This document shows, in pieces, positions 31,533 through 38,933 of a DNA stretch of 43,253 nucleotides. Source of the stretch: Acidimicrobiales bacterium. Lineage in GTDB: Bacteria > Actinomycetota > Acidimicrobiia > Acidimicrobiales > Aldehydirespiratoraceae. The notes below the pieces were generated by a model, which was not told the DNA's origin, made no database searches, and was given only the letters and a program-made list of their open reading frames with translations. Numbering within the stretch: the first letter of the stretch is position 1; every line of letters begins with the position of its first letter. The DNA is taken from the NCBI GenBank assembly GCA_029247365.1, contig JAQWLJ010000004.1:1-43253 (forward strand). Direction: 5' to 3'. The translations under genes were made by a program, and so were the position numbers.

Positions 31533-32021
31533 GTGTCGGATCAGCTCCTCCTCGTGTTGCGAATCGGCCTCTTGGCGCTCGTGTATCTGACGTTCTTCCG
31601 CGTGCTTCGTGCCGTGTGGGTCGAGCTGCGCACAGAGCATCGAGTGGTCGCTTCACCACCGGTGGTCGTGCCGGCGTCGGCTGCGGTCGTCGCGGGTACA
31701 ACAACACCTCCGGTTGGCGAGATGGATGAGCGGGTTGGGGCGCGCCTCGTGGTGCTCGCGCCGCCGGGGGTAGCCGGGTTGGTCTTCGATCTGCAGAGCG
31801 AGACCACCATCGGACGCGCTCCGGGTTGCGGGGTTGTGATTGATGATGCTCGAGTGTCGAAGTTGCACGCTCGGGTGTTCCCCTCGGGTGGGCGCTGGGT
31901 CGTTGAGGATCTTGGCTCCACCAATGGAACGTTGCTCAATGAGCAGGTCCTCGACTTCGCCAAGAACGTCGGTCCTGGCGACCGCATCCAGGTTGCCGAT
32001 CACGTCATGGAGCTCGTGTGA
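31533..32021 (+). CDS. fhaB: FhaB/FipA-like membrane-anchored FHA protein
   Basis: In this 162-residue protein an N-terminal transmembrane segment (LLLVLRIGLLALVYLTFFRVL, residues about 4-24) is followed by a Val/Pro/Thr-rich linker and an FHA domain with TIGRAPGCGVVIDD, VSKLHARVF and DLGSTNGTLLN. FhaB (FipA) of mycobacteria is a phospho-dependent scaffold at the growing pole and septum. GTG 31533 places the membrane segment at the very N-terminus. It overlaps the PP2C gene by GTGA. Confidence 0.9.
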   Translation: MSDQLLLVLRIGLLALVYLTFFRVLRAVWVELRTEHRVVASPPVVVPASAAVVAGTTTPPVGEMDERVGARLVVLAPPGVAGLVFDLQSETTIGRAPGCGVVIDDARVSKLHARVFPSGGRWVVEDLGSTNGTLLNEQVLDFAKNVGPGDRIQVADHVMELV

Positions 32022-32971
32022 CCGGGTTCGAGTTCGGCTCAGCGACTCATGCGGGCAAGGTCCGGCGCAGTAATCAGGATCAGCTGCTCGCCAACGACCT
32101 GATGTTCGCCGTTGCGGACGGCATGGGCGGGCACATGGGTGGCGAGGTCGCATCTGCGATCGCCGTTGACGCCCTTGCGGTGGCTGCCACTGTGGACACG
32201 ATCGATGACCTGATCGAGCGGGTGGAGGAGATCAACACCGAGATCATCAACCGTGGTCGGCTCGAGCCCGAACTGAGGGGCATGGGCACGACGGTCACGA
32301 TCCTCACCAACCTGCAGCAGTCCAGGCCCGATCGGCTCGGCATTGCAAACGTCGGTGACAGCCGCCTCTACCGGGTTGTTGACGACGGCCTGTACCAGCA
32401 CACCGAGGACCACAGCCTCGTTGAATCACTCGTGCGCGACGGCCATCTGACCCGATCCGAGGCCGCCGTGCATCCGCAGCGAAACATCGTTACGCGCGCA
32501 CTGGGCATCGACGAGCGAGTGCTGGTTGACGCGTGGGAACTCGTGCCCGTGGTGGGCGACCGCTACCTCCTCTGCAGCGACGGGCTGTTCAACGAGGTTC
32601 ACGAGGATGAGATCCACGAGATCCTGACGTCTACTGGGCCGGCACAGGAAGCCGCCGACGAGTTGGTCGAGCGCTCGGTCGCAACGGGCGGCCGCGACAA
32701 CATCACGGTCATCGTCGTCGACATCAACGCAGCTGACCCCGTCGATGAAGTTCCCAACGATCGCGTCACCGCCACGCGGAAGGCGCTGGAGCACGGTGAC
32801 GTGACGGTCGAGCAGCCGGTTGCGGATGCCCCTGATGGCGAACCTGCCGATCCGCAGCCCGACGAAATGCGGTTCGATACGGTCCCAACGATCCTGAGCT
32901 GGCGGGCCATGGCAGTTGTCGTCGCAGTGGTTGTTGTGGTCGCTGTGCTTTTGATGGCGATATTCGCCTAG
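32018..32971 (+). CDS. pstP: PP2C-family Ser/Thr protein phosphatase (PstP-like)
   Basis: This 317-residue phosphatase opposes PknB. PPM motifs are present: GKVRRSNQD, VADGMGGHMGGE (metal-binding Asp), GTTVTIL, ANVGDSRLY, LLCSDGLFNEV and GGRDNITVIVVD. The catalytic domain spans about residues 1-237; an acidic linker and a single C-terminal hydrophobic segment (VVVAVVVVVAVLLMAIFA) end the protein. Unlike M. tuberculosis PstP (514 residues), it has no extracellular domain after the membrane segment, so it is effectively tail-anchored. A 19-codon micro-ORF starts immediately after its stop. Confidence 0.93.
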   Translation: MTGFEFGSATHAGKVRRSNQDQLLANDLMFAVADGMGGHMGGEVASAIAVDALAVAATVDTIDDLIERVEEINTEIINRGRLEPELRGMGTTVTILTNLQQSRPDRLGIANVGDSRLYRVVDDGLYQHTEDHSLVESLVRDGHLTRSEAAVHPQRNIVTRALGIDERVLVDAWELVPVVGDRYLLCSDGLFNEVHEDEIHEILTSTGPAQEAADELVERSVATGGRDNITVIVVDINAADPVDEVPNDRVTATRKALEHGDVTVEQPVADAPDGEPADPQPDEMRFDTVPTILSWRAMAVVVAVVVVVAVLLMAIFA

Positions 32972-33031
32972 ATGCGACCGGGTATCTACGTCGGCGGCGA
33001 CGACCAGGTCAACGACACCGAGTTTTTGTGA
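32972..33031 (+). CDS. Candidate 19-aa micro-ORF between pstP and rodA
   Basis: ATG 32972 follows the pstP TAG with no gap, and the TGA at 33029-33031 overlaps the rodA GTG by 4 bp. The peptide would be MRPGIYVGGDDQVNDTEFL. It fills the gap exactly, so it could couple translation of rodA to pstP. There is no Shine-Dalgarno and no known homologue I can name; it may be chance. Confidence 0.3.
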   Translation: MRPGIYVGGDDQVNDTEFL

Positions 33032-34329
33032 CCTCCACCAGTCCCCGGTTCGAACAGGGGCAGTCCAACCCGCTGCTTGCCCTTCGCCCCCGCCGCGTTG
33101 AGGCCGGGCTTCTCGTCACGGTCGGCGTGGTTGTGGTGGTGGCCTACGGCCTGGCCTCGTTCGGCACTAGTGAGGCAATCCCGGCTGATCTTGGTCCGTT
33201 CCTGCTCTGGATGCTCGGACTGGGTCTGCTTGTACATGTTGCAGTTCGCCGGTGGGCGTCGGCTGCCGATCCCGTCCTCGTACCGGTGGCATTACTACTC
33301 AACGGCCTCGGCTATGTCGTCATCACCCGCCTCGACGGGGGGCTCGCCGCCCTGCAGTCGACGTGGACTGCGGTCGGTGTCGGCGTTTTCGTCGCAACGC
33401 TCCTGTTCGTGCCGAGGGTCCGGATCCTGGAGTCCTACCGTTACCTCCTCGGTCTGTCCGGGCTCGGTCTACTGGTCCTTCCGCTGGTGCCTGGGTTTGG
33501 ACGCGAGATCAACGGGGCCCGTATCTGGGCCAGCGTCGGGCCGATCAATTTTCAGCCGGGCGAGTTTGCCAAACTAGCGCTTGCCGCGTTTTTCGCCGCC
33601 TACCTGGTCGACTCGAGAGATGTGCTCCGTACTCGGCTCGAACTCCGCGACCTTGCGCCGATCGGGGCAGCGTGGGCGGGTTCGCTCGGCGTGATGATCC
33701 TGGAGCGCGATCTGGGATCGTCCCTCCTGTTCTTCGCCTTGTTCGTCGTGGTGTTGTGGGTCGCAAGCGAACGCTGGATCGTCCTCGCTGTCGGCGGTGG
33801 TCTGTTTGCGGCTGGTGCACTCCTGTCGTGGCAGTTTTTTGACCATGTCCAGACCCGGGTCGACATCTGGCTCGACCCTTTCGCTGATCCAAAGGGTGAC
33901 GGGTTTCAGATCGTGGAGGCGTCGTTCGCTCTCGCCGACGGTGGCCTTACCGGAAGGGGGCTCGGCCAGGGTGAGCCCGGCCGTATTCCGTTCGTCGAGA
34001 CCGACTTTATTTTCGCGGCGATCGGCGAGGAGCTTGGGATGGCGGGCTCTGCTGCCGTTCTTATGGCGTTCCTGATTCTCGTCGGGTCGGGCTTACGGAT
34101 TGCGCTTCGCGCACACCGCGTTTTCGACAAGCTGTTTGCGCTCGGTCTCACGACCCTGCTTGGTGTTCAGGCGTTCGTGATCATTGGTGGAGTGTTACGC
34201 GTCGTACCACTTACGGGCATCACACTGCCGTTCGTCAGCTACGGCGGCTCGTCGCTCGTTGCCAATTATGCATTGCTTGCCCTCCTGGTGAGGCTCTCAC
34301 ACGAACAGCGGACTGCGGAGATGACGTGA
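33028..34329 (+). CDS. rodA: FtsW/RodA/SpoVE-family SEDS glycosyltransferase
   Basis: This 433-residue protein has about 10-12 transmembrane helices. SEDS landmarks are NGARIWASVGPINFQPGEFAKLAL (the WI..G...QPSE.AK family motif), FDHVQTRVDIWLDPF, FVETDFIFAAIGEELG and the closing TLPFVSYGGSSLVANY. RodA polymerises lipid II into glycan strands with its cognate PBP, here the pbpA product directly downstream (4-bp overlap at the junction). The assignment to RodA rather than FtsW rests on this neighbourhood. The C-terminus is short and cytoplasmic. Confidence 0.93.
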   Translation: MTSTSPRFEQGQSNPLLALRPRRVEAGLLVTVGVVVVVAYGLASFGTSEAIPADLGPFLLWMLGLGLLVHVAVRRWASAADPVLVPVALLLNGLGYVVITRLDGGLAALQSTWTAVGVGVFVATLLFVPRVRILESYRYLLGLSGLGLLVLPLVPGFGREINGARIWASVGPINFQPGEFAKLALAAFFAAYLVDSRDVLRTRLELRDLAPIGAAWAGSLGVMILERDLGSSLLFFALFVVVLWVASERWIVLAVGGGLFAAGALLSWQFFDHVQTRVDIWLDPFADPKGDGFQIVEASFALADGGLTGRGLGQGEPGRIPFVETDFIFAAIGEELGMAGSAAVLMAFLILVGSGLRIALRAHRVFDKLFALGLTTLLGVQAFVIIGGVLRVVPLTGITLPFVSYGGSSLVANYALLALLVRLSHEQRTAEMT

Positions 34330-35879
34330 ACCGCCGCATTCGCCGTCTCGGGATCGTCTTTGCGCTCCTCTTCGTCATGTTGTTCGTTCAGCTCAACCGG
34401 GTGCAGTTCTTCGGAGCGGAACGACTCCAGGAAGACGTCAACAATACCCGGGGCCTGATCCGTGAGTTTGGGCGGCCGCGGGGACCGATCGTTACCGCCG
34501 ACGGGGTGCTGCTCGCGCGCTCGCTGCCCTACGACGGATCGGTCGATTTTGTCCGTGACTACCCGGAGGGGGATCTCTACGCCCACATCGTGGGTTACCA
34601 GTCTCTCAACGTTGCGGCGACCGGTCTTGAACGGGCCTACAACGACGAGCTTGCGGGTGTGCCAGTCGAGCAACAGTTCCTGTCGTTCGGCGATCTGTTC
34701 GCCGACCGCGATACCACCGCGACGATACGTTTATCGATTCGTCATGACGTCCAGGAGGCTGCCCGAAGCGCCCTCGGTGCCCAGCTTGGCAGTGTGGTCG
34801 CGCTCGACCCGCGTACCGGCGAGATCATTGCGATGTGGACCTACCCCAGTTTCGACCCGAACGTGCTTGCCGACCCCGACGGGTTTGCGGCCAATGCTGC
34901 CTTCGCCGAGCTGCGAGCCGACCCCAACGATCCGCTGCTTGCAAAGGCCTATCGCGAGATCTTCTTCCCGGGTTCTACCTTCAAGCTGGTAACTGCGGCC
35001 GCGGGCATGGAGTCAGGCCTGATCGATGCGACCGAGCCGGTCTTCGGCGAGCGAGACAGTTACGAGCCGATTCCAGCCGGCGCTTCGATCGGCAATTTCG
35101 GCGGCAGCACATGTGGCGGCGACCTTGTCGAGATCTTGCGGGTGTCGTGCAATACGGCGTTTGCGGAGATGGGCGCCGAATGGGTTGGCTCTGCGGGGAT
35201 GATCGAAACGGCCGAGGCGTTCGGGTTCAACACCACCCTGAACATCGACCTGCCGTCATCAGCGCTGTCGCGCTTCCCGACCGAGTACGGCGAGCGCCTT
35301 GCCGACGTTGACTTCTACCGCGGATCCGACGGCAACGAAGCAGCCGGGTCACTGCTGCCGAACGGCTCGGTGTCCATCCACGAAGACTCGGCGCGTCTCG
35401 CCCAGACTGCAATCGGCCAGAACGACGTGGCTGCGACACCGCTCCAGATGGCGCTGGTCGCAGCAGCGATCGCGAACGAGGGCAAGGTGATGACCCCCCA
35501 CGTAGTCGTCGAGCTGGAGGCTGCCGATGGGTCGACCTATGAGGAGATTGAACCGGAGATCTCCCGCATCGCGATGCGGCCCTCCACCGCGGCCACCCTC
35601 GCCGAGGCAATGCGGGTCGTCGCCAATGAAGGAACCGCCCGCAACCTGTTGATCGAAGGGCTCGACATCGGAGGCAAGACCGGTACCGCTCAATTGGGCA
35701 CCGATCCACCGAATTCGCACGCCTGGATCGTGGGATTTGCGGGACTCCCAGGTGAGGAACCGTCCCTCGCATTCGCAGTGATCGTCGAGGCTCAGGAAGG
35801 CGCGAGCGAACAGACCGGTGGTCGTGTCGCCGCACCGATCGCTCGAGCAGTTATCGAGGTGGTCTTCGGCGCTTCGTGA
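34326..35879 (+). CDS. pbpA: Class B penicillin-binding protein (PbpA)
   Basis: This 517-residue transpeptidase has an N-terminal membrane anchor (about residues 7-24), a dimerisation region, and a transpeptidase domain with S217-T-F-K220 (SxxK), S274-C-N276 (SxN) and K451-T-G453. It cross-links the glycan strands made by the adjacent SEDS protein. In actinobacteria PbpA localises to the septum or pole and is influenced by PknB phosphorylation. GTG 34326 overlaps the rodA stop by 4 bp. The order rodA-pbpA-pknB matches other actinobacterial genomes. Confidence 0.95.
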   Translation: MNRRIRRLGIVFALLFVMLFVQLNRVQFFGAERLQEDVNNTRGLIREFGRPRGPIVTADGVLLARSLPYDGSVDFVRDYPEGDLYAHIVGYQSLNVAATGLERAYNDELAGVPVEQQFLSFGDLFADRDTTATIRLSIRHDVQEAARSALGAQLGSVVALDPRTGEIIAMWTYPSFDPNVLADPDGFAANAAFAELRADPNDPLLAKAYREIFFPGSTFKLVTAAAGMESGLIDATEPVFGERDSYEPIPAGASIGNFGGSTCGGDLVEILRVSCNTAFAEMGAEWVGSAGMIETAEAFGFNTTLNIDLPSSALSRFPTEYGERLADVDFYRGSDGNEAAGSLLPNGSVSIHEDSARLAQTAIGQNDVAATPLQMALVAAAIANEGKVMTPHVVVELEAADGSTYEEIEPEISRIAMRPSTAATLAEAMRVVANEGTARNLLIEGLDIGGKTGTAQLGTDPPNSHAWIVGFAGLPGEEPSLAFAVIVEAQEGASEQTGGRVAAPIARAVIEVVFGAS

Positions 35880-35941
35880 GGCTGCTCGAGCGCAGTCGTC
35901 GGCGAATTCGGTGGTGCATCGTCGCGGGGTACGCGCGCCGG

Positions 35942-35947
35942 TACAGT
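35942..35947 (+). promoter_or_regulatory. -10 element of pknB
   Basis: TACAGT lies 8 nt upstream of ATG 35956, in the 76-bp gap after pbpA, suggesting separate leaderless transcription of the kinase gene. Confidence 0.4.
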
Positions 35948-35955
35948 TAGCGGCT

Positions 35956-38112
35956 ATGTCCGAGCAGGGACCAACTGTTTTCAACAGCCGCTACGAACTG
36001 CTGCGCCATATCGCGCGGGGCGGTATGGCCGACGTGTATCTCGCCCGCGACGAGCTCCTCGGGCGCGAGGTCGCGCTCAAGGTGCTGTTCCCCGAGTTCG
36101 CCAACGATCCCAACTTCGTCGAACGCTTCCGTCGCGAGGCCCAGGCGGCCGCCAACCTCAATCATCCCAACATTGTGGGTATCTACGACTGGGGTCAGGA
36201 GCGCGGCACCTATTACATCGTGATGGAGCACGTGTCGGGCCGTTCGATGTCCGATGTGCTTCGCAGCACCGGTCCACTACACCCCGACCGCGCTGCCGAG
36301 ATCGGTTCCGATGTCGCTGCCGCGCTCGCGGTCGCCCACACCGCGGGGCTGGTCCACCGCGATGTCAAGCTCGGCAACATCCTTGTGTCCGACAGCGGCG
36401 ACGTGAAAGTCGCCGACTTTGGCATTGCCACCGCTCTGGTCTCGGGTGGCGAAGCGGCGCTCACCCAGCATGGTTCAGTGATGGGCACTGCCACCTACTT
36501 CTCTCCTGAGCAGGCGCAGGGCAAGGCCCTCGACGGCCGCTCCGATCTGTACTCGCTTGGCGTCGTCATGTACGAGATGCTCGCCGGCGCTCCGCCGTTC
36601 CAGGCCGAAACACCGATAGCCGTCGCCTACAAGCATGTGCAGGAGCGCCCGCCATCGCTCTCGGACCGTGGCCTCAAAGTCGCCCAGTCGCTCGAAGCGA
36701 TCACGATGAAGCTGCTGGCCAAGAACCCGGCCAACCGCTACCCGACGGCTGACGATCTTCGCAGCGATCTGCGCCGCTACCTGCAGGGCGCGCACCGCAT
36801 TCCAGGCAAGGCTGCCGCGGCTGGTGCTGCCGCCGCGGCGGTGGGTGCCGATGCGGCAGCTGCCACCCCAGCTGAGCCCACCACGCCAGCTGCGCCGGTC
36901 GAGGCCACTACCGCTCAGCCAGTCACGGCGGCGCCGACCGATGCCACACCACCCCAGCAGGCTGTGCCGATGCAACAGGTCCATCCGGGCTACGCGGCCG
37001 ACCCCCAGCAAGCTGCCGCAATACAACAGCAGCAGGCCTACCCGAGCGGTGGCTATTACTACGAAGAGCCCGCGTCCGGTGGTGGCATGTGGCGAACAGT
37101 CGCCCTCGTCGGTTCGTTGCTCGCGCTGGTAGCGATTCTTGGCTACCTCGTGTCGGCTTTCATTGGCGAACTCGGAGGCGACGATGACAGCGATCCGATC
37201 AATGATGGCGACACGGTCACCGAGTTGATCGAGGTCCCCGACATCGTCGGCATTGAAGTTCAGACCGCGCGTGAGGCCTTGCTCAACGCGAACCTCAGTT
37301 TCGAGGTTCAGTTCGAGTCGAACAACGAGGTTCCCACTAACGAAGTTTTCGCGCAGGATCCTCCGCCGGGTCAGCGAGTCGACGAGGGCGAGACGATCGA
37401 ACTCACTGTCAGTTCCGGCACGGCCGACACGGTTCCGAACGTCATCGGCGAGTCCGAGACGAGCGCTACCTCAATCCTCCAAGGACTCGGGTACGTGGTC
37501 AATACGGTCACGAGCAACAGCCCGCAGGACGCTGGCACGGTGATCAACCAGTCGCCGGTATCCGGCGCAGCGCTGGCCCCGGGTCAGGCGGTCGAACTCA
37601 CGGTCTCGACGGGTCCTGAGGTCGTCCCGATGGTCGACGTCGAAGGCCTGTCGGTCATCGACGCGGTTAACGCGCTCCGCAGCGCCGGCTTCGAGGTCGG
37701 TAGCGGCCAGATCGAAGAGGCTTCCGAAGAGATTGAAGAGGGCAAGGTCGTTCGCACCGAACCCGTTTCGGGTTCGCTTGTGCCGTCGGGCACGCAGGTG
37801 ACGCTTGTTGTCTCGACCGGACTGCCCACGGTGTCGGTTCCTGCTGTCACGCAAGTCTTTGCTGACACCGCCACGCAGTCTCTGCGCAATTCTGGGCTTG
37901 AGCCGATCATCCAGTTCGAGGAGGTACCGGCTGGGTCAGCCAACGTCGGCCGAGTCACTGCTCAGGTGCCGGAGGCGTTCGTCGAAGTAGAGGTCGGATC
38001 CGAGGTGCTCATCATCGTTGGTGTAGCAGCTCCAGAAACGACTACCACGACTACCACGACTACCACGACTACCACGACGACGTACCCGACCACCAGCCCG
38101 CCTGATGAGTAG
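35956..38112 (+). CDS. pknB: PASTA-domain Ser/Thr protein kinase (PknB/StkP type)
   Basis: In this 718-residue protein the kinase domain (about 12-275) has the Gly-rich loop ARGGMADVYLA, catalytic Lys42 (VALKVLF), HRDVKLGN with Asp136, and D154-F-G. An Ala/Pro/Gln-rich juxtamembrane linker follows, one transmembrane segment (about 381-403), then four extracellular PASTA repeats (starting near VPDIVGI, VPNVIGE, VPMVDVEGL and VPAVTQV) that sense muropeptides or lipid II. The C-terminus is a run of 15 Thr ending YPTTSPPDE, coded by a 9-bp tandem repeat. Start 35956 is chosen because the kinase fold begins at once; the upstream frame is open but not homologous. It phosphorylates FhaA, cell-wall and division proteins in relatives. 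Confidence 0.95.
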   Translation: MSEQGPTVFNSRYELLRHIARGGMADVYLARDELLGREVALKVLFPEFANDPNFVERFRREAQAAANLNHPNIVGIYDWGQERGTYYIVMEHVSGRSMSDVLRSTGPLHPDRAAEIGSDVAAALAVAHTAGLVHRDVKLGNILVSDSGDVKVADFGIATALVSGGEAALTQHGSVMGTATYFSPEQAQGKALDGRSDLYSLGVVMYEMLAGAPPFQAETPIAVAYKHVQERPPSLSDRGLKVAQSLEAITMKLLAKNPANRYPTADDLRSDLRRYLQGAHRIPGKAAAAGAAAAAVGADAAAATPAEPTTPAAPVEATTAQPVTAAPTDATPPQQAVPMQQVHPGYAADPQQAAAIQQQQAYPSGGYYYEEPASGGGMWRTVALVGSLLALVAILGYLVSAFIGELGGDDDSDPINDGDTVTELIEVPDIVGIEVQTAREALLNANLSFEVQFESNNEVPTNEVFAQDPPPGQRVDEGETIELTVSSGTADTVPNVIGESETSATSILQGLGYVVNTVTSNSPQDAGTVINQSPVSGAALAPGQAVELTVSTGPEVVPMVDVEGLSVIDAVNALRSAGFEVGSGQIEEASEEIEEGKVVRTEPVSGSLVPSGTQVTLVVSTGLPTVSVPAVTQVFADTATQSLRNSGLEPIIQFEEVPAGSANVGRVTAQVPEAFVEVEVGSEVLIIVGVAAPETTTTTTTTTTTTTTTYPTTSPPDE
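38038..38080 (+). repeat. 9-bp tandem repeat in the 3' end of pknB
   Basis: Four to five copies of ACGACTACC run in frame and encode most of a poly-Thr tail. Such a repeat can change copy number by slippage in steps of three residues without frameshift. Confidence 0.85.
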
Positions 38113-38130
38113 CCGCACGGCCTGGGGCAG

Positions 38131-38718
38131 CTAGCAGCGGCAGCGATCGAGGAAGTTGGCCAGCAGTTGGTGGCCGGCTTGGGTGAGCACCGACTCGGGA
38201 TGGAACTGCACGCCTTCGATATCGAGATCTCGGTGCCGCACACCCATGAGGAGACCATCGTCGGTCTCGGCGGTGACCTCGAGGACATCTGGCAAGGTGT
38301 CTCGGTCGACGATCAACGAGTGGTAACGGGTTGCCTCAAGCGGGTTCGGGAGCGCCTGAAACAGACCGATGTTGTTGTGCCGGATGAAGGATGTTTTGCC
38401 GTGCATCACCTGAGGCGCTCGAATTACGTCCCCGCCGAACGCCTGACCCATGCACTGCATGCCCAGACACACGCCGAAGATCGGCTTGGTGCCGCCGAGT
38501 TCGGCTAGCACTGCGAGGCTGATGCCGGCATCGTCGGGGTTACCCGGACCGGGTGAGATCAGGATCCCATCGGGATCATGTTCGCGGATGCCGGCCACGT
38601 CAATCTCGTCGTGGCGGTAGACGATTGGCTCCGCCCCAAGTTCACCCAGGTACTGGACCAGGATGTAGACAAACGAGTCGTAGTTGTCGATGACGAGGAT
38701 GCGGGGAGCGTCCGACAC
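38131..38718 (-). CDS. trpG: Anthranilate/aminodeoxychorismate synthase component II (glutamine amidotransferase)
   Basis: This 195-residue class I glutamine amidotransferase opens with ILVIDNYDSFVYILVQYL; the oxyanion loop is SPGPGNPDDAG, the catalytic cysteine sits in GVCLGMQCMG and the His-Glu pair in FHPES. It supplies ammonia to the chorismate-binding subunit for anthranilate (Trp) or aminodeoxychorismate (folate) synthesis; TrpG and PabA cannot be separated by sequence alone. Location next to pknB is the same as trpG in mycobacteria. It converges on pknB with 18 bp between stops. Confidence 0.93.
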   Translation of the reverse strand: MSDAPRILVIDNYDSFVYILVQYLGELGAEPIVYRHDEIDVAGIREHDPDGILISPGPGNPDDAGISLAVLAELGGTKPIFGVCLGMQCMGQAFGGDVIRAPQVMHGKTSFIRHNNIGLFQALPNPLEATRYHSLIVDRDTLPDVLEVTAETDDGLLMGVRHRDLDIEGVQFHPESVLTQAGHQLLANFLDRCRC

Positions 38719-38725
38719 GCTTCGG

Positions 38726-38731
38726 AGGCTA
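38726..38731 (-). promoter_or_regulatory. -10 element of trpG/pabA
   Basis: TAGCCT on the minus strand lies exactly 7 nt upstream of GTG 38718. Confidence 0.45.
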
Positions 38732-38933
38732 ACGGCCTCGTCGGACGGGAACGCCTGAGATCCGGCTCAGCCGAACTCGAGGATCGATCAGGGTCTGCGT
38801 AGCGCCGGCCGCAGCATCGGCCGTCAGCAAGCCTGGGCGGCATTTTTGGACTCGTCAATCGTTGCGATGGAGCCGGCTGGGAACGCCACCGTCAGCTCGT
38901 CGGGTTCGTTGCTGTTGCCGAACGCCGCCCTTG

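Noticed and set aside
36800-37050. Ala/Pro/Gln-rich stretch of pknB as a frameshift or misassembly
   Set aside because: The frame is continuous from the kinase domain to the membrane segment. Such linkers are normal for PknB-type juxtamembrane regions.
38038-38080. Tandem repeat as a CRISPR-like array
   Set aside because: The 9-bp unit has no spacers and lies in frame inside pknB.
38719-38933. Possible small minus-strand gene between trpG and the EtfD-like gene
   Set aside because: One frame reads protein-like (FGNSNEPDELTVAFPAG, then SIATIDESKNAAQAC) but has no start codon except an internal GTG and no ribosome-binding site. I see only the trpG promoter in this gap.
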